This document shows positions 8,377 through 15,979 of a stretch of DNA of 43,384 nt, in pieces (the stretch's first letter is position 1; every line of letters begins with the position of its first letter). Source of the DNA: a virus; the IMG/VR virus record IMGVR_UViG_3300011111_000001, positions 1 to 43,384 of that record. The stretch is one strand, 5' to 3'. A model generated the notes under the pieces. It had not been told where the DNA came from. It saw only the letters and a program-made list of their open reading frames with translations, and did no database searches. The position numbers were made by a program, and so were the translations under genes.

Positions 8377-8844
8377 TCAGCCTCCAACCACGTAGCGGTT
8401 ATAGTTCGCGATGAACTCTTCTTCGGTACCCTTACCGAGCTCGGTGTTGTAGTGCTTCTTCCAGTAGGCAGCCATGCCCTCGACGGACGTAGGTATAGCG
8501 CCGGGCTTACGCAGATAGTGCATGCGACACATAGCCGTCGCGTACGCGAGGTTCCACACCAGCTCGGACGCGCCCCCGTTCACCATGTACTGCCCGCGTA
8601 TCTCGCCAGCTAGGGCTTCACGGTACTGCAAGAAGTTGAGCCATATGTCGTCGTGCGTGTTCGGCTCCATCTGGAAGATGCCGAGCGCCGGACCGCCGCC
8701 GAGCTGCACGAGGAACGTGCCCATGCGGCTCTCTTGCGCAGCGGTGCCGAGTATCAAGTTGGTGGCCGCGTCAGAGTGCAAGCCTAGTCCGTGTAGCACG
8801 GGCTCGACTACGCGGGTCTTTAGTTGGTTAACGTTGATAGGCAT
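8377..8844 (-). CDS. Endolysin, lysozyme-like transglycosylase
   Basis: This 155-aa protein has the lysozyme-fold signature ILGTAAQESRMG with likely catalytic Glu38, followed by PALGIFQMEP, and ends near ANYNRYVVGG. It should cleave peptidoglycan at lysis. There is no signal peptide, so it depends on the holin, whose ATG follows the endolysin stop after one base. It is compact, with no obvious cell-wall-binding domain. Its length suits single-domain phage endolysins. Confidence 0.85.
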   Translation of the reverse strand: MPINVNQLKTRVVEPVLHGLGLHSDAATNLILGTAAQESRMGTFLVQLGGGPALGIFQMEPNTHDDIWLNFLQYREALAGEIRGQYMVNGGASELVWNLAYATAMCRMHYLRKPGAIPTSVEGMAAYWKKHYNTELGKGTEEEFIANYNRYVVGG

Positions 8845-8855
8845 TGGGGTCTCTC

Positions 8856-9194
8856 CTACTTTAGCCCTAGCTTACGCAGCCCAGCGTCTATGTACGCGCC
8901 AAGTGAGCTGCCAGTTATGAACGACCCACCGGCTACGCCAATGAGCACCTTAAACGCCGTGGACTTAACCTTCTTTATGTCGTTCTCGTGAGCGTCCACC
9001 ACGGCTGCCAAACCTTTTAGGCCGGAAAGAGCTTCGGCGTGCTCTTTGACACGATCCGGCAAGTCGTGCATCGTTATTAGCTTACCGTCGATACGGTTAA
9101 GTACCTCGTCTAGGTTGTCTAGGCGTTTGTGCATGGAGCGCTGGCTGGCGCTTAGCTCGCCTATGGCTTTAGATACTTCGTCTATGCTACCCAT
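8856..9194 (-). CDS. Coiled-coil protein with C-terminal membrane helix, possible lysis accessory
   Basis: The 112-aa protein begins MGSIDEVSKAIGEL, has a long charged helical region (residues ~1-75, heptad-like spacing of Leu/Ile), then a hydrophobic segment around FKVLIGVAGGSFITGSSLGAYI and a short basic tail. The arrangement recalls XhlA-type lysis-associated proteins but I do not claim homology. The ATG overlaps the preceding gene's TAA (TAATG). The gene lies directly upstream of endolysin and holin in transcription order, which supports a lysis-related job, such as an antiholin or a second holin. Confidence 0.65.
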   Translation of the reverse strand: MGSIDEVSKAIGELSASQRSMHKRLDNLDEVLNRIDGKLITMHDLPDRVKEHAEALSGLKGLAAVVDAHENDIKKVKSTAFKVLIGVAGGSFITGSSLGAYIDAGLRKLGLK

Positions 9195-9658
9195 TACGAA
9201 ACCGCCCCTTTGACTTTGCGCACCAACACACGAACCGGCAAAGGGCCGCCTACCGCAGCAGGGTTGCCAAACACCCCTCCTGCGTCTTGGCACGCGGCGA
9301 TAAGGTTGGTGGAGCCGGACTGCACAACTATCCCGTCGTCATCCTTCTGAGCGGCGCGGACGCCGTAACCCCCCGCACCCCCATACATAAAGCCTGTACT
9401 ACCCCATTCGCCCGAATACAGCACTTGCGCCTCACATTGGACGCGAAAACCGGGGAAAGGATTGTCTTCATCGAGCCGTTGATTTGTGGTGATATTCGCG
9501 GGCGTGGCTTCGGTTCCGCCGTTGGGGTAAATGATCGCGAAGTCTATTTTCGCGTCCACTGCGTCCACTGCGTCCGCCGCCACCTGATCGGCGTAGTCCT
9601 TCGGCGCGCTGTCCATAGAAGAGAGCTGCTTGGCGAGCTTGAGTGCTTGACTGGTCAT
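9194..9658 (-). CDS. Hypothetical protein downstream of the tail fibre
   Basis: This 154-aa protein has an N-terminal helical part with a VAADAVDAVDAK stretch, then a Gly-rich beta-type region containing GFMYGGAGGYGVRAAQ and VVQSGSTNLIAA. Its ATG overlaps the tail-fibre stop (ATGA), so it is probably made together with the fibre. A tail-associated or fibre-chaperone role is plausible from position only. No known family was recognised, and there is no membrane segment or signal peptide. Confidence 0.7.
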   Translation of the reverse strand: MTSQALKLAKQLSSMDSAPKDYADQVAADAVDAVDAKIDFAIIYPNGGTEATPANITTNQRLDEDNPFPGFRVQCEAQVLYSGEWGSTGFMYGGAGGYGVRAAQKDDDGIVVQSGSTNLIAACQDAGGVFGNPAAVGGPLPVRVLVRKVKGAVS

Positions 9659-11544
9659 GCGACCTCCTTCACGCGTAGCGACGAGTACGTGCTCCCTCCG
9701 TGGAGGTTAGCCCCGCCGTGCGAGTTTAACGTTACGGTGTCAGAACCACCGCCCGACGAGTTGACCATGCGCAGTGCGACGTCGAAAGCTGACGAAGAGG
9801 GTGCAGAGAAACGGAAACGTCCAGATAAGGTGTTGTACCAACCGTTGCCGTTTATGTACGTCGTCCTAGTGAACGCAGCCTCGGTGGCGCTTGCCACGAA
9901 AACGCCTAGCGACGCGTTAACGGCTCCCGTGGCGGACAGCGCTACGTCGAACTCAACCTCTACGGTAGCCCCCGCGTCGGACGGGTCGAAACTTACGCTA
10001 AGAACTTCAACGCCATCCGTTACCTCGAACGGGTCGCCCAACGGAACCCCGCTCGCGTCAGAGAACACAGCGTTAGTCTGGGCGTACGCTGTGCCCGTCG
10101 CTACGTCGAGCTGGCGCTTTGTCACCGGGTGCAAGTCGTCGGTGGCGTCACCGGCTAGTTGGAACAGTCCGCTCATGGGCCCGTTGGTGCCATCACGCTT
10201 TAGGTACCTCCCGTCCGCCTCGCCCTTTTTGTAGGTGTCGGCTATATCGAACGTGCCGTACGCGTCTACCCACACCTGCGTCCCTTCTGGCACCCCCTCC
10301 TCCAGCGTCACGGTAGACCCGTCCGAAGCGACGAAGCCGCCGAAGCCTTCGTCCACCTCCACCCCGGCCACTAGGACGCGTATGTTACCCGCTTCGTACT
10401 GCAAGGTGACGCCGTTCTCGTCGGCTCCGGTGAACTCGGTCTGGCCGCCTACGGTGTCGTCCGCCACGAAGTAGTACACCGTGCGCGCCAGCTTGGACGC
10501 CGAACCGAACGGTAGCGCCGTCCAGTTGCGAGGCGTAACGTCCGCGTCCGCCACTAACGTCAGCCCAGAGCCCGGCAAGGTTAGCGACACTGGGTCCGTA
10601 CTGCCCCCTATAGTGTCGGTCCCTGCCGGGCTTATGACCACCGAGTTAGTAGACGTGTCGTCATCGCGCTTCTTAATGTTAACAGTCCAAGGTTCGCCTA
10701 GGTCGTCTATCTCGTCTAGTGTGAACGCTATGTCTGCGTCCTCGTCGCGGGTGTCAACAGGGAACAGGTAGCCGTTTTGCGCGTTAACTACGTCTAACGT
10801 GAAGTCCGCGTTGACCTGCACGACTTCGTCCCTCGCTACGGATAGCGCCCAGCTCTGGGCCTCGGACGCGCTAGCTGCTGAGTTCGACGCTTGGGTGGTA
10901 GCTATACCCGCTTGCGTGGTCGCGGTGTCGGCTTGCGTAGTGGCTATAACTGCTTGCGCAGTAGCTGTAACTGCTTGCGCAGTAGCTATGTCGGCCTGCT
11001 CTGTGGCGAGCTCCACTAGGGCGTCCGGGTCGCTATCCGTGAACTCCCACCCGTCAGCCCCTGCGTTAACTCGCGGTACGCGACCAGCTACCAGTGGGGG
11101 TAGCACGTTACTGTTACCGGACACATCCGTTTCTGCGACTTGCAGCGAGCGGTTAAGCCCTTCGTTAAGCTGCTGAAAGCGCATAGCTGTGCGGTCGAAC
11201 TCAAGCGACACTTGGTCCCGCAGCCGCGCTAGCGTAGGCGTCATGTCCGTCAGCATGTTCATATTGCGGCGGATGACTATACTGTCTTCTTCGTCCCCGT
11301 CCGCAGCGATCATAGCGTCTATCTTGCTTATGAGCGACGCGGTTGGGGTAACGATGAAGTCTTCGTAGTCGTCGTCTGGGTTTAGCGTAACGGTGTAGTC
11401 CGTGTCTAGCGTGGCCGTATAGCCCGCCAGACCGTAGAGCACTACCACGTCGTCTTCGCCGAACACCGGCCACGACACGCTTATGTCCACGCTCGCCACG
11501 GGGTTGTAGAACTTGCTCGCTAGCGTTTCTGTTCCTACACTCAC
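9655..11544 (-). CDS. Tail fibre protein with T7-fibre-like N-terminus
   Basis: The 629-aa protein should attach to the tail and contact the host surface. Residues 1-~130 follow the pattern of the phage T7 tail-fibre N-terminal domain (TDYTVTLNPD, IVIRRNMNMLTD, LARLRDQVSLEFDRTAMRFQQ), which docks fibres on the tail tube. Six heptad repeats at residues 180-221 form a predicted coiled coil. The rest is beta-rich and includes a fibre-shaft segment MSGLFQLAGDATDDLHPVTKRQLD near residue 460. The C-terminal ~130 residues form a Ser/Gly-rich likely receptor-binding domain. The start is GTG, overlapping the upstream stop as GTGA. No intramolecular chaperone was recognised. Confidence 0.85.
   Translation of the reverse strand: MSVGTETLASKFYNPVASVDISVSWPVFGEDDVVVLYGLAGYTATLDTDYTVTLNPDDDYEDFIVTPTASLISKIDAMIAADGDEEDSIVIRRNMNMLTDMTPTLARLRDQVSLEFDRTAMRFQQLNEGLNRSLQVAETDVSGNSNVLPPLVAGRVPRVNAGADGWEFTDSDPDALVELATEQADIATAQAVTATAQAVIATTQADTATTQAGIATTQASNSAASASEAQSWALSVARDEVVQVNADFTLDVVNAQNGYLFPVDTRDEDADIAFTLDEIDDLGEPWTVNIKKRDDDTSTNSVVISPAGTDTIGGSTDPVSLTLPGSGLTLVADADVTPRNWTALPFGSASKLARTVYYFVADDTVGGQTEFTGADENGVTLQYEAGNIRVLVAGVEVDEGFGGFVASDGSTVTLEEGVPEGTQVWVDAYGTFDIADTYKKGEADGRYLKRDGTNGPMSGLFQLAGDATDDLHPVTKRQLDVATGTAYAQTNAVFSDASGVPLGDPFEVTDGVEVLSVSFDPSDAGATVEVEFDVALSATGAVNASLGVFVASATEAAFTRTTYINGNGWYNTLSGRFRFSAPSSSAFDVALRMVNSSGGGSDTVTLNSHGGANLHGGSTYSSLRVKEVA
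10882..11007 (-). repeat. Six 21-bp tandem repeats in the tail fibre gene
   Basis: The 126 bases encode six consecutive heptapeptides of the form A-T-x-Q-A-x-x. Adjacent DNA units are close to identical, for example two copies of tgcttgcgcagtagct. The register suits a trimeric coiled-coil shaft whose length could change by unit gain or loss. Confidence 0.85.
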
Positions 11545-14084
11545 TGTACTACCCCTTCAAAACTAGGTGCTCGTTCCGGCGCTCGGTCCCCCGCGCTCCA
11601 CCAGCTCTCGTTGCCAAAGTCCTTGCGACGTTTGCGCTCGCGATTAGCACGCGACCTGTACACTTTAGGGTCTGCCAGCTCTTGCAGGCGGTCGAAAACT
11701 TCGCGCTCCAGAGCGAGGCGGGCCCACCACACGGACGACCCCGGCGTGTATCGCCGTGCCCATTCTACAGCTTTTGCGGCTGTTGTGCTATCAAAGTCTT
11801 CATCGCCCAGCGCGCCTACCGTCTCCGCCCATTTGAAGGCGTCGCCGAACGCCAGTTGCGTGGTGTCAGCTAGGAAGCCTCCGAGCGGTCCGGCAAGCAT
11901 GTCCTGCGGGCCTCTGCCGTGCTCGTTGATGCCCGAGAACAGGAAGTCCCCCCAGATACTGAGCGCGCCCCCGGACAGAAAAGCCTTGCCCAGAAAAGCG
12001 GGGTTGTCCATCGGCAAGGGGTCGCGCCCTTTACTCATTTCACGTAGCTGTGTGCCTAGCGCGCCTACCATGGTCATGCCAGCACCAAGCCCAGCGATGA
12101 ACTTTAGCCGGGTCATCTTGTCGGGCTGCGCTAGCGCTAAGCGCCCGTATATCATCTGGAAAGAGATAGGGAAATTCTTGTACATGCTAAAGCTGTACAG
12201 TATAGCGCCTACAAGGGTGTCCGGTCGCGTAGTGTCACGGAGGCGCACGGTACCCTCTATGGTGCTTTCCGGTACCATCTTACGGCTCTCTTCGAACACC
12301 ATGCCCTGAAACTTACGATACAGCTCCTCTCTGTTCTTTAACCCGGTCTCAAGCACGTCAATTGGCCGCATGAAGTTTACGTCCTTGCGCGGCGACCATG
12401 CCTGTACGGCCCCGCGCATCGCGTCCCAGTCAGCCGGGGTTATGTTATAGCGCTGCATCACTGCCTTGAACGGTAGCTTGTCGAAGTCCGTGTCGCGCAT
12501 GCGCTGCATCAGCCCCATAAATTCTGCTTGTGCGGACCAACGGGCGGAGCGCGTGTGGGGGCCTAACAGCGAAGCGCGCATTGTCACATCGCTTATACGT
12601 CGCGTGGCAGCGGGCCCGACCGTAGCGACCCCCGTAAAGCGTTGCGCGCCGTACGTCGCCATCACTGTCTCGTCCATGACGAAGCCCGACTGCGCCGCTA
12701 TGCTCTCCATGAATTTCTTGTCCGTTGCGATAGACTTCACGTAGTAGTCTACCCCGCTAAACATATTCATGCCGTTAAGTGCACGCACCGCAGCAGTCTG
12801 CATAAAGTCGCCCGGTATAGCCAGAAACGCAGCACTACCTAACTGCGCGGACGTTAGTATGTTCGACACGCCTGTTACCGTAGTGCCGAGCACGCTGTTG
12901 GGGTCCATAGGGTTTTCGCGCATAGCAACGTCGAACATCTTGTCGAACGTGTTTTTCATTTCGGCCTCGGCGGCGGCCACGGCCTTGCCACCTTTCTTAG
13001 CCGCTGCCCGCCGTACCAACCCGTGCAGGTTGTCTCGGGCTAGGTCTGGGTTCGGGCCGAACGTCTGCACCGCAGCGATCTTGTGCGCCATATCGTCTAG
13101 GTGGTGTACCATCGTGTCGAACACGTTGCCATCACTGAACTCGTCATGGACTTTTAGCCACGCGTCTGCGTTCTTGAACACAAGGAAGCGGTGCTTGTCC
13201 AGCGCGTTGCCTAACGCCTTACCGTGGCCTCGTAGGCCCTTCGTGTCCAGCTTTATCGCGCCGTTGGTAGTCAGGGTCTTGTACACGAAGTCCAACACAC
13301 GCTGCCTATCCTGAGCCGCTATAGGCGACCCGTCCGGCCAGCGCATTTTGCCCCAGTCAAGCGCGTCCTGCATAGTGGCGCTCCACTTATCGAAGCCCGC
13401 GCGTATCAGCCTCGCAGCGTTCTGGCCTTGTGGCAGGTACGCGCCGCTCAGCTTACGCATGGAGCCGCCAGCGGCGTTGAACATATCGACGGACAGGTCG
13501 GAGGACTTCTTCCACGCGTCAGCTAGCTGCTTAGCTAGCCGGTCCCCTGTAGCCTCCCCGAGCATTTCACGTATCGCGTTCGGTAGGTGGGCTTTGCCAC
13601 GCTGCATCCCGTACGCGCCTTTGCCGAGGCGGTCAAGCACGCTGCTGAACGCTTGGAACAGCACGCCACGGGTTGTCTCTTTGTTAGTCGAGTACGACAT
13701 GCCCGAGAAGCGCGGGTCGTCTTCCACGAGGCTTATAGCCGCGCGCGCTATGGCGACGCCGCCCGTGTCATCCGGCTTGTCCCACGTAAGCGCGTGCGTA
13801 TCCACGCCGCCTTCTACGGCCTGCTGTATGCGCGACCTGTGCTCGCTCATTACGCGTATGGACTTTAGACGCCGCTTGTACGCCTCAGCTTTCTCGTACT
13901 CCATCTCGCGCACAGCACGGTCAGCCGCTAGGGACGCGGCCTCGCCCTCCGTACGGCCTTCGGCACGGTAACCCTCGTACAGCCCGTTATAGCGCGCTGC
14001 TATCTCGTCTATACGTTTTTGCCCGAACCCAGCGTCTTTAAGGTTCTGCACTACGCAGTCTAGGAAGCCTTGCTTATTGAGCAT
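11541..14084 (-). CDS. Large internal virion (ejection) protein
   Basis: This 847-aa protein lies between the tail fibre and two other large virion proteins, the place where podoviruses encode DNA-ejection proteins such as T7 gp15 and gp16. The first ~90 residues are helical and charged. The second half contains hydrophobic stretches (LTSAQLGSAAFLAIPGDF, FIAGLGAGMTMVGALG, FLSGGALSIWGDFLFSG) that could enter the host membrane during ejection. The C-terminus is basic (REVFDRL, RSRANRERKRRKDFG). No enzymatic motif was recognised. The ATG lies 25 bases inside the upstream gene. Assignment rests on position, size and hydrophobicity. Confidence 0.72.
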   Translation of the reverse strand: MLNKQGFLDCVVQNLKDAGFGQKRIDEIAARYNGLYEGYRAEGRTEGEAASLAADRAVREMEYEKAEAYKRRLKSIRVMSEHRSRIQQAVEGGVDTHALTWDKPDDTGGVAIARAAISLVEDDPRFSGMSYSTNKETTRGVLFQAFSSVLDRLGKGAYGMQRGKAHLPNAIREMLGEATGDRLAKQLADAWKKSSDLSVDMFNAAGGSMRKLSGAYLPQGQNAARLIRAGFDKWSATMQDALDWGKMRWPDGSPIAAQDRQRVLDFVYKTLTTNGAIKLDTKGLRGHGKALGNALDKHRFLVFKNADAWLKVHDEFSDGNVFDTMVHHLDDMAHKIAAVQTFGPNPDLARDNLHGLVRRAAAKKGGKAVAAAEAEMKNTFDKMFDVAMRENPMDPNSVLGTTVTGVSNILTSAQLGSAAFLAIPGDFMQTAAVRALNGMNMFSGVDYYVKSIATDKKFMESIAAQSGFVMDETVMATYGAQRFTGVATVGPAATRRISDVTMRASLLGPHTRSARWSAQAEFMGLMQRMRDTDFDKLPFKAVMQRYNITPADWDAMRGAVQAWSPRKDVNFMRPIDVLETGLKNREELYRKFQGMVFEESRKMVPESTIEGTVRLRDTTRPDTLVGAILYSFSMYKNFPISFQMIYGRLALAQPDKMTRLKFIAGLGAGMTMVGALGTQLREMSKGRDPLPMDNPAFLGKAFLSGGALSIWGDFLFSGINEHGRGPQDMLAGPLGGFLADTTQLAFGDAFKWAETVGALGDEDFDSTTAAKAVEWARRYTPGSSVWWARLALEREVFDRLQELADPKVYRSRANRERKRRKDFGNESWWSAGDRAPERAPSFEGVVQ

Positions 14085-15979
14085 GTCAGCACCGATTGTA
14101 ATTCGAGTTCATCCTGTTTAGCCTCTTCGATGAACTCGCGCAAGGTAAGTTCGCGTGTGCCATCGCCGTCTAGCGCTTCTACCACGATCCGGTCTTCGTC
14201 AAGGTCAAACACTTGACCGTCTATCTCGACCTGCGTGTCGTCTGGCTTGACCGAGTTCATAGACGAGCGGAACGCATTGGCGTCTGCGTCAGCCACGGCT
14301 ATTTCACGCTCCATCGCTCTGGACACAACGTCAGCGGCGTCGTCCGCTATAGTAGCAGCGTCGGCTATGTCCGGGTGGTTTTGCATGACGCTATCGACAG
14401 GCGTTGTCGCCGGGGTCTCCGCGTTAGCCTCAAACACCTCTTGGTTAACTCTTCGGGTGTTCGCCTCACGTATCATATCGACGGTGGCCTCAAGCTCTTT
14501 TTCAACCGGGGCCCATTGGCCTCGCGCCCTAGCGTACGAGCGTGACATTACCGGAGCCATATCGCGCATCTTCTCGTCAAGGCGCATTATCTCTCTTCGC
14601 ACTGCGCGCATGCTATCGGTATCTTTGTTTAGCACCGCTTCTAGCTTGGCGTCTCTTTCAGCCTCTAGCTTATCAGCTCGCGCGTTTAGTTTCTTGGCGT
14701 TCTTTTGGTTAGCCACGGACGCCTTGGCCCGTAGCTTAGCGGCCTCTGCGGCCACGTCCTGTACGTCTTCAAACGCTTGGCGTTGCTTTGCGTTGTCCAG
14801 CGCCTCTATGTCCTCGCGCAGTACCTTCTTCTGCGCCACTAAGTCGTCGTACACTTTGAAGGTCTGAGGGTCTATCTGCCTCGCCATACCGTCGAGGTCC
14901 GCACCGGCCACCCGTATGTCGAACTCGCTATTCGTGTTAGCGCGCACAACCGGCCCTACTGCTGTGTCCCCGCTGAACGTAGGGTTGAGCCTCCAAGGCT
15001 GCGGGCCGTTCCAGTCGTCAAGCTGCGCAACAACTGCGGCTAGGTCGGTGTCAGTGCGGAGGTTGGCGCTAGGCGGCCCTGACCAAGGTGAGCGCTCGTT
15101 AATGCTGCGCGTATAGTCAGCCACCCGGAACTCAGTCGCCCTTACGTCGACTGGGGCGCGTGGCGCTTCTGGCGCGATCTCAGATACCTGAGCTGCACTA
15201 GGCATATCAAGCGGCGTCTCGCCCCTGCTGAACCAACGACGCGCTAGCACGCCCGCGCCCTCAGCTACGCCTTGCAGCGCTGCGCCGCCTACAGCGGAGA
15301 AGCCGACCCTAAGTGCCGCGTCAGCCACGCCGTGATTAAGGCCGAGCAGCCTACGGTTCTCTTGGACGCCTGTGGCTTGGTTTACGGCCTCAATCGCACC
15401 CTGCCCTATGGCCTGCGTGGCTATGCGGCCAACAATGGATTTGCCCGCGCCGCCTATCGGTAGCGTTGCGAAGTTGAACGGGTCCGTGCGCGGGTCCACA
15501 GACGCTAGCACGCCCCCCACGAACTGGCCGACTGAACCGCCCATCGTAGTCGGGCTGAACTCCAAGTCCGCCTCAGCGCGCTGTGCGGACTTCTGGACCT
15601 CACCGAACACCTCGCGCACAGTGGATACCTTCATCCCGTTTTCGCGGGCACGCATCACGGCGTCATCGTACCTGTCGAGCTCGAACACTTGCTCGGGTGT
15701 TAGCCCTTCACCGTCCACCAAGTAGCGCGCTAGGTCCGCGTAGTCGGCTATGTCGCCTATGCGCGGCGCTTTGCTGCCGTCTGACTGCGCGACCCAACTC
15801 TTAGCCTGCGCGTCGTCATTCTCCCCGAAGAAGTGCTCAAGCCCGTATACGGACGAGTTGCGCACCTGCTCTTCGTAAGCGATGTTGAAACCTTCGTAGA
15901 AGCCTGCCGTTGGCCCGTACGCCACAGCGCCTGACGGGCCGTCGTCGAACGCTGGGTTTACGGTATCAAATATACTCAC
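14060..15979 (-). CDS. Internal virion (ejection) protein
   Basis: This 639-aa protein is probably a component of the internal core or ejectosome. The first ~130 residues are acidic and helical. Residues ~140-250 form a Gly/Ala-rich region with small-residue hydrophobic stretches (GGSVGQFVGGVLASV, GAGKSIVGRIATQAIGQGAI). A strong Lys/Glu/Ala coiled coil follows at about 385-440. The tail is acidic. The GKS in the Gly-rich region does not form a Walker A motif. The GTG start overlaps the upstream TGA (GTGA), so it is coupled to the transglycosylase-bearing gene. No close family is recognised. Confidence 0.7.
   Translation of the reverse strand: MSIFDTVNPAFDDGPSGAVAYGPTAGFYEGFNIAYEEQVRNSSVYGLEHFFGENDDAQAKSWVAQSDGSKAPRIGDIADYADLARYLVDGEGLTPEQVFELDRYDDAVMRARENGMKVSTVREVFGEVQKSAQRAEADLEFSPTTMGGSVGQFVGGVLASVDPRTDPFNFATLPIGGAGKSIVGRIATQAIGQGAIEAVNQATGVQENRRLLGLNHGVADAALRVGFSAVGGAALQGVAEGAGVLARRWFSRGETPLDMPSAAQVSEIAPEAPRAPVDVRATEFRVADYTRSINERSPWSGPPSANLRTDTDLAAVVAQLDDWNGPQPWRLNPTFSGDTAVGPVVRANTNSEFDIRVAGADLDGMARQIDPQTFKVYDDLVAQKKVLREDIEALDNAKQRQAFEDVQDVAAEAAKLRAKASVANQKNAKKLNARADKLEAERDAKLEAVLNKDTDSMRAVRREIMRLDEKMRDMAPVMSRSYARARGQWAPVEKELEATVDMIREANTRRVNQEVFEANAETPATTPVDSVMQNHPDIADAATIADDAADVVSRAMEREIAVADADANAFRSSMNSVKPDDTQVEIDGQVFDLDEDRIVVEALDGDGTRELTLREFIEEAKQDELELQSVLTCSISKAS

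Noticed and set aside
9287-10234. 315-codon plus-strand ORF
   Set aside because: It is antisense to the tail fibre and its neighbour, has atypical composition and no ribosome site.
14235-14867. 210-codon plus-strand Ser/Ala-rich ORF
   Set aside because: It is the complement of the ejection-protein coding sequence; Ser/Ala-rich antisense frames recur throughout this GC-rich region.
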